A DNA stretch of 64,000 bases, taken from positions 168,356-232,355 of the forward strand of contig VIQV01000022.1 in NCBI GenBank assembly GCA_010206265.1, written 5' to 3'. This document shows positions 57,818-64,000 of the stretch, piece by piece. The position numbers and the translations under genes were made by a program. The DNA is from Lachnospiraceae bacterium MD329. Lineage in GTDB: Bacteria; Bacillota; Clostridia; UBA1381. Each line of letters opens with the position of its first letter. Within the stretch, counting starts at the first letter, position 1. The notes below the pieces were generated by a model. It worked only from the letters and a program-made list of their open reading frames with translations. It was not told where the DNA came from and did no database searches.

Positions 57818-58795
57818 TTATTTGTACTTATTTTGGATTTTTTCTACTAATTCTTTAATTTCCGCACGTAATTCAAATGGTTTTAATACCTCTATTTTAT
57901 CTGTTTGTGACAAAATCCAAGGTTTTATTCCTCTGCCGAATACCTCTGCACGTATTATATAATCGTCTCCGGTATGAGAAACTATCTGTGCCGTAGGAAA
58001 TCTGTCAAGCACCGCTTCTATTGATTCACCGGCATATTTAAATTCCACTCGGAGTAAGTCGCCTCCGTACATAAACTGTACACGTTTACGAAATTCACCT
58101 TCCTCAAATCTGTTTGCATAGGGTGTTTGAAATTTCTTGTCAAGTATCTTATATGAAAATATACGGTCTATTCTGTAAATCGTTGGATTCGTCGTGTTTT
58201 TGTCCGCGATATAGCTGGCAAGGTAGAAATAGAAATCTGAAAACATTATACCCACAGGCTTTATGATACGTTTTTTAAATTTTGGCTCTGTTAAACGTTC
58301 ATATGTAAGCTCGACCATACGGCATTCCTGCACTGCTCTGCCTAAATCCCATATTGTACCGATAAGCTCTTTTTTATGATTTGGCTCAGTATAATGATAT
58401 TTCTCATTGTTTAGCATTTTCTGCGCCTGCTTTAAGTTCTGCGGTGAGGAACAGCATTGCATCATTTTTTCAAATATACCTGAAAATTCGCTCTTGCATA
58501 ATCCTCTGCTTTCAAGTAATATTTTGGATGTTACAAACAATTCCTCCGCTGTAAGCTTACCTGCCTCATTCAATCTATATGTGTCCTTTTCGCGGTTATA
58601 AACCACTTCGCGCAATTCTCCGCCTGAGGTACTGCTTTCAGATATAAAATTGCGTATATCCTCTATATCGCGATGTATTGTTTTTGTGCTTACGTCATAA
58701 TATTGCGCCGCTTCCTTTACGTTTACACGCTCATTATTTAATAGATTGCTATATAAGGATAGTACTCTGTCGTGCTTTCCTCCGTAGTAAGCCAT
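57818..58795 (-). CDS. WYL-domain transcriptional regulator
   Basis: 325 residues. An N-terminal helix-turn-helix (about 8-60, VNVKEAAQYYDVSTKTIHRDIEDIRNF) is followed by a linker, a WYL domain (about 150-215, VELTYERLTEP...KPVGIMFSDFYFYLASY...YRIDRI) and a C-terminal WCX-type domain (about 230-320). WYL proteins sense nucleic-acid-like ligands and often repress phage-defence operons (BrxR/CapW types). Its gene lies 54 bases downstream of two unrecognised membrane-protein genes on the same strand. The promoter ahead of those genes has an inverted repeat at its start point, a plausible target. Confidence 0.9.
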   Translation of the reverse strand: MAYYGGKHDRVLSLYSNLLNNERVNVKEAAQYYDVSTKTIHRDIEDIRNFISESSTSGGELREVVYNREKDTYRLNEAGKLTAEELFVTSKILLESRGLCKSEFSGIFEKMMQCCSSPQNLKQAQKMLNNEKYHYTEPNHKKELIGTIWDLGRAVQECRMVELTYERLTEPKFKKRIIKPVGIMFSDFYFYLASYIADKNTTNPTIYRIDRIFSYKILDKKFQTPYANRFEEGEFRKRVQFMYGGDLLRVEFKYAGESIEAVLDRFPTAQIVSHTGDDYIIRAEVFGRGIKPWILSQTDKIEVLKPFELRAEIKELVEKIQNKYK

Positions 58796-58849
58796 TACTT
58801 CACCTTCTTAATAAATTTAAAAGCAGGATTTCTCCTGCCTTTAATACAA

Positions 58850-60091
58850 TTATATTTTTAAAAGTTCTTGCCACATTGCATCTATGGTTTTTCTATTTAT
58901 TGCAAGTCTTTCATATGTCATATTGCGTGTTGCTGCCTTAATCATTTTAATAGATTGCATAACAATATCAATCCACTGAGGCAGATTTATTGCTTCAGGT
59001 GTTTTTCCTCCTATTAAAAATTTTACCGCATTACCTGTTGCAGCGACAGATGATGTAATAAACAGCATTTTTTGTTTTTTAGCTTTTTCCTGTATTCTTT
59101 CTGCTTCTGTTATAGATTTTAGATCATTATGTTCAATTTGTGTTTTATTATGATTTAGATATAAATTTAATGCCAGCTTTTGAAAGGCAACCGAGGATGT
59201 CATAGAAACAAAATGCCTCAAATCATATCCGTTTATATACATTTTTTCAAAAATTTCAGCTAAAGTTGTATCATTAATATCAAGCTCTAATATCTGCGTC
59301 AAAAAACCTCCGGGAATAGGTAATCCCATTGGGGTCAGTATATCGGATATAAGATGTCCTAAATAATAAAATACTGTCAGCAGTTTTTTTGATATTGACT
59401 GACTGCCCACCTGATATATTTTTATAACACCGTTGTTAATCATTGTACCCGTTCCGAATACAAAATCGAATATTGCAAAAATCAATCCGTACAACGGGTC
59501 ATGTCCCGGTGATTTTAATCTGTGATTTTTAGGCATAATGTCATTTTTCATATCTACAACATCATATGGCACTTTGCAAATATCTTCAAGAAAGGTATAA
59601 AATTTATGTATAATACCATTTTCGTTCTGCCCCAGTTTTCTAAATATCCCCGTCAAAGCACTGCCTTCGACTACTTCTTTACCTCCTGGCAGTTTTATTC
59701 TTTTTGGTGTACCAACAAGAAAAATATCTATAAGAGTTGCTGAAAATCCAATAACAGTACATACTATGTAATCTTGCGTTGACATAGCGGGAACTTTATT
59801 TGCATCTTTTTTTGAACTCTTATCTGCATTTTCACGCATAGTTGCAAAATCAATGGAAATAGATTTATCCAGTGCATCCCAATCTATTTCTAATTTATTT
59901 GCCGATAATTTTTTTACTGGAATACTGCATTTTTCAATCAGCTCATTTGCTTGTTTTTTTATATTTTCAATATCAACACTGTTTTCTTGTGAAAGCTTAG
60001 AATCTTGTTTCAACTTTACACTAAGGTCAGTATATTCTTGTTCAATCTCTTCAAACTCTGCATTAAAATTTATAATTCCATTATTCTTCAT
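58850..60091 (-). CDS. Unrecognised membrane protein, first partner (GHDP motif)
   Basis: 413 residues; no family recognised. The N-terminus (1-75) is charged and coiled-coil-like. Several hydrophobic stretches follow: YIVCTVIGFSATLIDIFLVG (about 108-127), a region around SPGHDPLYGLIFAIFDFVFGTGT (about 195-220), LLTVFYYLGHLISDILTPMG (about 238-258) and LFITSSVAATGNAVKFLIGG (about 345-365). Histidines and acidic residues in GHDPLYG and LGHLISDI could bind metal. The ATG at 60091 with GGAG upstream was chosen over a TTG at 60115 that nearly touches the previous stop. It follows its partner gene closely, so the two are likely a functional pair. Confidence 0.75.
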   Translation of the reverse strand: MKNNGIINFNAEFEEIEQEYTDLSVKLKQDSKLSQENSVDIENIKKQANELIEKCSIPVKKLSANKLEIDWDALDKSISIDFATMRENADKSSKKDANKVPAMSTQDYIVCTVIGFSATLIDIFLVGTPKRIKLPGGKEVVEGSALTGIFRKLGQNENGIIHKFYTFLEDICKVPYDVVDMKNDIMPKNHRLKSPGHDPLYGLIFAIFDFVFGTGTMINNGVIKIYQVGSQSISKKLLTVFYYLGHLISDILTPMGLPIPGGFLTQILELDINDTTLAEIFEKMYINGYDLRHFVSMTSSVAFQKLALNLYLNHNKTQIEHNDLKSITEAERIQEKAKKQKMLFITSSVAATGNAVKFLIGGKTPEAINLPQWIDIVMQSIKMIKAATRNMTYERLAINRKTIDAMWQELLKI

Positions 60092-60117
60092 AATTAAGTG
60101 TACTCCACTATTCAACC

Positions 60118-61179
60118 TTATCCTTCGGTATATTGCATACCAATATCAAAGACAGAGCAGAATTTATTTAATTCTATATAAGCACTCTGCATATACGATA
60201 AAGTCTTTGCAAGATTCTTGATTTCTTTCTTATTTTCTTTTTCATTGCGCTGCAGTTCTTCTATATAATCTTCCATTTCTCTTATTTTTGCTTTATACGC
60301 AGCTATACATTCCTGACTGTATTTTACATCATGCTGAACATTTAAAAATACTTCTTTTATCACCAGTTCAAATTTAGCGATATTTGTAATTGCATATTCA
60401 GGATTCCAAAAAACGGCTGTTGTAGCAGCTGCGGCTGTACCACCAATTGTAAATCCGAATATGGAGCCTCCGCCTGCTATTGCCGCTATGCCTCCTGCTA
60501 TACCGGCGCCACCTGCTTCTATTGCTCCTCCGCCAAGCATAGCTAAACACGCATTAGTTAGAGCAATGCCGCTTAAACCAGCAAAAGACTCTCCAACAAG
60601 AGCAACAGCGATAGCCGGGGCAAAATATGTAGCCACACCAAAAGTAAGAGCTGTAATAGCGGCTGTGGAAATCACCGCCATAGCTAATTTCATTGTTTTT
60701 TTGTCTAACTTATCAATAATTTTTTTATACTGTTTTGATATACGCTGTATATATTCTCCTGTAACAACACCATGAGCATTTACAAATTCCTCTGTAAAAT
60801 TCTTCTGTGTGTATTTTATTTTTTTTAAGTTTTTATCTTCTTCCGTATTTCCTAGCGGAAAATAGGGTATAAACAATTCACACTCAATAATTGATATATA
60901 ATACCAAACTAAATTATTGCTGTCTGCTGATATTTCTTCTCTAATGGCATTATTTAAGGTTATAAGTGCTGAGTACTTGTTAAAGGCATCTTTGCCACTA
61001 TTGTTGTCAATTCCATCTTTCAGAGATTTAACCCATAATTTAAGCCATTTTTCCTTTAAAGCCCGCTTTTCACAGTTTTTTTCTGCCATAATATCAGCTT
61101 CTGTTTTCTTAATCTGCATATTATGTAACAATTCTAATTGATGCTGTGTCAAACCAAAACCATTCTGTACATTTTCCAT
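60118..61179 (-). CDS. Unrecognised protein with glycine-rich hydrophobic core, second partner
   Basis: 353 residues; no family recognised. A helical N-terminal half (1-165) ends in a basic stretch, then comes a long Gly/Ala-rich hydrophobic region (about 166-260) with glycine-zipper-like pattern (CLAMLGGGAIEAGGAGIAGG, then IAAIAGGGSIFGFTIGG), and then an amphipathic coiled coil (about 275-335). Such glycine-zipper segments are typical of proteins that insert into membranes. GGAGG precedes the ATG at 61179. It is the first gene after the promoter at 61245-61273 and lies about 26 bases before the partner gene. Confidence 0.75.
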   Translation of the reverse strand: MENVQNGFGLTQHQLELLHNMQIKKTEADIMAEKNCEKRALKEKWLKLWVKSLKDGIDNNSGKDAFNKYSALITLNNAIREEISADSNNLVWYYISIIECELFIPYFPLGNTEEDKNLKKIKYTQKNFTEEFVNAHGVVTGEYIQRISKQYKKIIDKLDKKTMKLAMAVISTAAITALTFGVATYFAPAIAVALVGESFAGLSGIALTNACLAMLGGGAIEAGGAGIAGGIAAIAGGGSIFGFTIGGTAAAATTAVFWNPEYAITNIAKFELVIKEVFLNVQHDVKYSQECIAAYKAKIREMEDYIEELQRNEKENKKEIKNLAKTLSYMQSAYIELNKFCSVFDIGMQYTEG

Positions 61180-61228
61180 TTTTTATTCCTCCAATAATTT
61201 TTCATATGATAATTATACCATAACAACA

Positions 61229-61273
61229 TAGACATATATTGTCTATTAAAATGTACATAAAATATTTTGTCAA
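61229..61273 (-). promoter_or_regulatory. Promoter and operator of the membrane-protein/WYL module
   Basis: On the minus strand TTGACA (61273-61268), 17 bases, TTTAAT (61250-61245). Right after the -10 and over the predicted start point lies TAGACA-N5-TGTCTA (61229-61245), a perfect 6-bp inverted repeat. A repressor binding there would block the promoter. Confidence 0.6.
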
Positions 61274-61277
61274 AACC

Positions 61278-61291
61278 TATACTTTTTGCAA
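61278..61291 (+). repeat. Repeat TATACTTTTTGCAA, copy 1
   Basis: The same 14-mer recurs exactly at 61405-61418, where it is part of a palindrome. It abuts the -35 of the membrane-module promoter. Confidence 0.7.
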
Positions 61292-61333
61292 CAGCATTAG
61301 ATATGCTTATAAAAATGAATTTTATAAAAAATA

Positions 61334-61362
61334 TTGACACAAAAAGTCGAATATGCTATACT
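61334..61362 (+). promoter_or_regulatory. Plus-strand sigma-A-type promoter pointing into the recombinase gene
   Basis: TTGACA (61334-61339), 17 bases, TATACT (61357-61362). Nothing on the plus strand downstream is coding; transcription would run antisense to the recombinase or end at the palindrome at 61397-61416. It overlaps one of the 15-mer repeats. Confidence 0.5.
61346..61360 (+). repeat. 15-mer direct repeat flanking the recombinase, copy 1
   Basis: GTCGAATATGCTATA matches GTCAAATATGCTATA at 62030-62044 in 14 of 15 bases, same orientation, on the other side of the recombinase gene. Confidence 0.65.
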
Positions 61363-61396
61363 TTAATTGGAATATATGTACAAATAAAATATCAGC

Positions 61397-61418
61397 GCAA
61401 AAAGTATACTTTTTGCAA
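61397..61418. repeat. Perfect palindrome containing repeat copy 2
   Basis: GCAAAAAGTATACTTTTTGC (61397-61416) is a perfect 20-bp palindrome 4 bases after the recombinase stop codon. It includes the second copy of TATACTTTTTGCAA (61405-61418). Confidence 0.8.
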
Positions 61419-61421
61419 TAA

Positions 61422-62012
61422 CTAATCAAAGTTTTTACTTATTCTGTAAAATGTATCTATGGTTAATCCGCACTTCTCAGCAGCTTGTCTTGCTGAGAGT
61501 TTTTTATTTTTCCACAACAAATAATTCTCTTCAAAATTCTCCGGAACAGAGATAGGCGGTCTGCCGAATTTTACACCGCGCTTTTTCGCGGCAGCAATCC
61601 CCTCAGCCTGACGCTGACGTATGTTAATTCTTTCATTTTCCGCCACAAACGAAAACACCTGCAATACCAAATCCGCAATAAATGTTCCAAGCAAATCCTT
61701 ATTTCTTGTAGTATCCAATAGTGGCATATCAAGAACAATTATATCGGTTTGTTTTTTATGCGTAATAATGCGCCATTCCTCTTGAAGTTCATGATAATCC
61801 CTGCCAAGACGGTCAATACTCTTTATAATCAATATATTGCCCTGTTTAAGCCGCTTTATCATTCTGAGATACGCAGGACGCTGAAAATCTTTACCGCTCT
61901 GTTTATCCACATAAATATTCCTTTTTTGAACACCATACTTTATCAATTCCTGTATTTGTCTATCCTCATTCTGATTTACTGTTGATACTCTTGCATATCC
62001 TATAAGAATCAT
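61422..62012 (-). CDS. Serine recombinase (resolvase/invertase family), second copy type
   Basis: 196 residues. The catalytic Ser is in IGYARVSTVNQ; other family segments are SIDRLGRDYHEL, FIADLVLQVFSFVAENERINIRQRQAEG and the hinge AKKRGVKFGRPP, then a C-terminal helix-turn-helix (SARQAAEKCGLTIDTFYRI). The ATG at 62012 has AAAGGAG 6 bases upstream; the ATG at 62018 touches that site. Nearly identical 15-mers lie on both sides of the gene, and a palindrome follows it, so the crossover sites are probably local. Confidence 0.93.
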   Translation of the reverse strand: MILIGYARVSTVNQNEDRQIQELIKYGVQKRNIYVDKQSGKDFQRPAYLRMIKRLKQGNILIIKSIDRLGRDYHELQEEWRIITHKKQTDIIVLDMPLLDTTRNKDLLGTFIADLVLQVFSFVAENERINIRQRQAEGIAAAKKRGVKFGRPPISVPENFEENYLLWKNKKLSARQAAEKCGLTIDTFYRISKNFD

Positions 62013-62029
62013 AATCATCTCCTTTATGT

Positions 62030-62044
62030 GTCAAATATGCTATA
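62030..62044 (+). repeat. 15-mer direct repeat flanking the recombinase, copy 2
   Basis: GTCAAATATGCTATA; partner of the copy at 61346-61360. It lies in the upstream control region of the recombinase. Confidence 0.65.
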
Positions 62045-62065
62045 ATATAAAAGTATAACACAAAA

Positions 62066-62093
62066 AATAAAGGCAAAGTGAATTGCCTTTATT
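62066..62093 (-). terminator. Terminator after the glutamine amidotransferase gene
   Basis: On the minus strand ATAAAGGCAA, six bases, TTGCCTTTAT, then TTTTTTG, about 88 bases after the stop. The tail runs into the recombinase control region. Confidence 0.75.
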
Positions 62094-62180
62094 TTCTGTC
62101 CTCGTAGTATTCCAAAACGGTTCTTATGCAAATTTCAGCAAGTGCAAACAGTATTGTTTTTAAATACTTATTTACAGGTG

Positions 62181-63113
62181 TTACACTTCCATGCAATCGT
62201 TTTCATATAGGATTTCCTCGATTTCAGAAGGTGTGAACCCTTTATTCAACATCATATCAATATCATCCTCTCCGTATCCGTAATAAGTGGCAACAGACTT
62301 TATATCATCTATATATTCATTTCTTGATGAATAGCCATAACTGCCGCAATAGCCTGTGCGCCAATCATAGCCATAGCTTGCGTATTCATTAAATTCAAAT
62401 TTTCCTCTTTGTGTTTGTCCTGATGAATAAATCTTTAATATTTCACCGTCTGTAATATTTATATCCTCATATTTATTAAGCTGTAAATCGGCAAACAGTT
62501 CTGTATCAACAAGCGCTTTCCACAGAATAGACAGGGTAGACGCATAAACATATACCTTCTTTTCTGGGAAGTGGAATATTGAAACAGGACTGTCACCCTT
62601 GACTATGTACAGATTATTTTTATCATCAAGTATTGTAAATGAATAACTGCCCTCGACCTTTTCAGCCATATATTTTATACTGTTAAAATCAAGCTGTTTC
62701 TGACGTTCCAATAGCTGTACTGCAATATAGCTGTCTGTGCTGATTTTTGTTGATGGTAATTTTAAATTCTTTCTCAATCTTTTATCATTGCATATAATAC
62801 CATTGTGTGCAAGTGCAAATTCTGTCCTTCCGCAGCGACCTTTAAACGGATGATTATTTCCATTATATTTCAAAGTACCCTGTGTAGCATGTCTGGTATG
62901 TCCCATAACAGCGTTTACTCCTTTGGGTACGCTGAATTTCATTGAATATGCGCTTTTTGACTGCTTGCACACTTCTATATGATTTGATTTATTATAGGCA
63001 TAGCCTGTCGCATCTGTACCGCGTACCGCACTTTCAATCGCAAGTGCTTCCGTTATTTCCTCTATATCTTTAATATTATTTCCGTATGATAAAACTCCGT
63101 ATAACCCACACAT
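62181..63113 (-). CDS. Class II glutamine amidotransferase-like protein, partner of an amidoligase
   Basis: 310 residues. It begins MCGLYG, so the Cys at position 2 becomes the N-terminal nucleophile that frees ammonia from glutamine. Other class II landmarks are GTDATGYAY, MGHTRHATQG, ALAHNGII, STDSYIAV and EGSYSF. No synthase domain is attached; the C-terminus (about 240-310) is Tyr/Gly-rich and then acidic. Proteins of this kind are encoded next to amidoligase-fold ligases, as here (2-base gap, GGAGG before the ATG). It probably works with the amidoligase in an amide-bond or peptide-tagging pathway of unknown target. Confidence 0.85.
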   Translation of the reverse strand: MCGLYGVLSYGNNIKDIEEITEALAIESAVRGTDATGYAYNKSNHIEVCKQSKSAYSMKFSVPKGVNAVMGHTRHATQGTLKYNGNNHPFKGRCGRTEFALAHNGIICNDKRLRKNLKLPSTKISTDSYIAVQLLERQKQLDFNSIKYMAEKVEGSYSFTILDDKNNLYIVKGDSPVSIFHFPEKKVYVYASTLSILWKALVDTELFADLQLNKYEDINITDGEILKIYSSGQTQRGKFEFNEYASYGYDWRTGYCGSYGYSSRNEYIDDIKSVATYYGYGEDDIDMMLNKGFTPSEIEEILYENDCMEV

Positions 63114-63115
63114 AA

Positions 63116-63703
63116 TTATTCCTCCAATCCTCGTATTTTCAAATATTCTGTTAATTCAGGCATATCCTTAATTGAATTTACAAAATCACTCCATGTCATA
63201 GTCTGAAATTCCTCGTCTGACAGCCTGATAGCGTCATTGCACAGCTTGTCTACAAATTGCAGAGTAGCAACAAAGGTTTTATACCGCAGTGTACCCCTGA
63301 ATATACGCAGTTCTACTGTAAAGGTATTTTCAAGGTTTACAGCGGTATATCTGCCAAGACCTGATGATTTTACGCTTTTAAGTGTTTCCTTCGGATTTTC
63401 TGTATTGCCGCCGTAACGTGACGCCCAGTGATTAGCCTGTGATTCGGTTCGTCTTGAAAACCTCAGAATCTTGTCCCAAAACTTTTCAAAAAAATACACT
63501 ATCCTTCCGATAGTGTTTTCCTGTTCCTCTATGCTTTCGCCTAATGCCGCTCGGTTGATATGTATGTGTAATCCGCAAGTACCTGATGTATGACTGTAAT
63601 ATTCAAGCTTACGAGCCGATTCAAGTATCTTGTCCCATCCCAATTCATTCAGATGATAGTCAAGAGTACATGGATGCGAGACTACTTCAAACCCATCATT
63701 TGA
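63116..63703 (-). pseudogene. Amidoligase-family protein, 5' end cut off by an IS110-family element
   Basis: The C-terminal 195 codons are intact and read DGFEVVSHPCTLDYHLNELG, then CGLHIHINR (fold-typical) and VELRIFRGTLRYKTF, the signature of the COOH-NH2 ligase (amidoligase) family. In frame, coding similarity stops near 63703 and a stop codon appears at 63710-63712 inside the IS element, so the N-terminal part with its start is missing here. It should lie beyond the right edge if the insertion is simple. A TTG at 63643 could restart translation but would give a truncated enzyme. Confidence 0.82.
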
Positions 63704-64000
63704 ACGAGGTTACAAGAGCATTGAGTCCCTGTGGGTCTAAACAGCGTCATATTATTTATTTTATTGGAGGTATCCTTATGATTTTTATTGGTATTGATGC
63801 GGCAAAGGACAAGCATGATTGTTTCATCATCAGTTCTGATGGCGAGGTGTTATATGATGTCTTTACTATCTCTAACACTCTCGATGGTTTCAATGACCTG
63901 TTCTGTAAAGTCAAATCTGTTTCTCCAGATTTGAGTAAAACAAAAGTAGGTCTTGAAGCCACAGGACATTACAGCTACAATTTGCTCGGGTTTTTACTTG
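63704..64000 (+). mobile_element. IS110-family insertion sequence, left end (partial)
   Basis: The left boundary is placed near 63704, where amidoligase coding stops. Only about 74 bases separate it from the transposase start, too short for a long upstream bridge-RNA region, which would fit the IS1111 subgroup whose bridge RNA lies after the gene. The right end is outside the window, so the exact ends are not proven. Confidence 0.7.
63778..64000 (+). CDS. IS110-family transposase, N-terminal part
   Basis: 74 codons are visible before the window ends. The start MIFIGIDAAKDKHDCFII carries the first Asp of the DEDD RuvC-like site, and KTKVGLEATGHY carries the Glu. GGAGG lies 7 bases before the ATG. 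IS110-type enzymes move DNA guided by a structured bridge RNA. The Tnp20 C-terminal domain is outside the window. Confidence 0.92.
   Translation, partial: MIFIGIDAAKDKHDCFIISSDGEVLYDVFTISNTLDGFNDLFCKVKSVSPDLSKTKVGLEATGHYSYNLLGFLL

Noticed and set aside
63641..63643. The TTG at 63643 as true amidoligase start
   Set aside because: In-frame upstream codons to 63703 read as typical amidoligase sequence, so the gene is truncated rather than starting here.
49439..63703. A second copy of the tRNA-Lys 3' end as right attachment site
   Set aside because: Scanning for the T-arm and acceptor sequence found none in the window, so the island is not delimited here.

Overview
The window is chromosomal DNA of a low-GC, anaerobic, Gram-positive-type bacterium of the class Clostridia. 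This rests on a CIRCE-controlled groESL, class III anaerobic ribonucleotide reductase, a GlgC/GlgD pair, RNase Y next to YmdB, S-layer-homology proteins, strong Shine-Dalgarno sites and sigma-A promoters. Two rhamnogalacturonan-degrading enzymes suggest a plant-cell-wall-feeding gut commensal. The species cannot be fixed from the sequence alone.

Region 1 (1-17 kb) is core metabolism plus pectin use. It holds a penicillin-binding protein start (-), a small membrane-anchored protein, groES-groEL, PTS enzyme I (-), malic enzyme, a cytoplasmic YetA/PL26-like protein, a giant secreted PL11 rhamnogalacturonan lyase with six Ig-like repeats, and nrdD-nrdG. The secreted lyase would cut the polymer outside and the PL26-like enzyme would finish fragments inside.

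Region 2 (17-23 kb) has an L,D-transpeptidase, a TauE-type permease, an MBL-fold hydrolase, ymdB and rny. The rny gene has a strong promoter and a leader of about 250 nt that folds extensively and can hide its ribosome binding site.

Region 3 (23.4-37.5 kb) is a glycogen island: glgB, glgC, glgD, glgA, glgP, a GH13 amylase-type enzyme and a Cof-type phosphatase, interrupted by a secreted M6-type protease with leucine-rich repeats. GlgA and GlgB carry lysine/alanine-rich histone-H1-like tails.

Region 4 (37.5-49.4 kb) has hisZ-hisG-hisA-ttcA, an HAD phosphatase, rplM-rpsI, putP with an AlkD-like protein, an NlpC/P60 hydrolase, an amino-acid ABC transporter without its ATPase, a small ferredoxin, and tRNA-Lys(CTT).

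Region 5 (49.4-64 kb, from tRNA-Lys onward) is an AT-rich accessory region, probably a genomic island. It carries a Fic protein, a 1366-residue protein that fuses an OLD-type ATPase/TOPRIM nuclease to a UvrD-like helicase (a one-piece Gabija-like defence protein), two serine recombinases, an SLH surface protein, a YkvA-like protein, a WYL regulator, two unrecognised membrane proteins behind an operator-bearing promoter, and an amidoligase/glutamine-amidotransferase pair whose amidoligase is cut by an IS110-family element. The best candidates for undescribed biology are the fused nuclease-helicase, the WYL/membrane-protein module and the rny leader.
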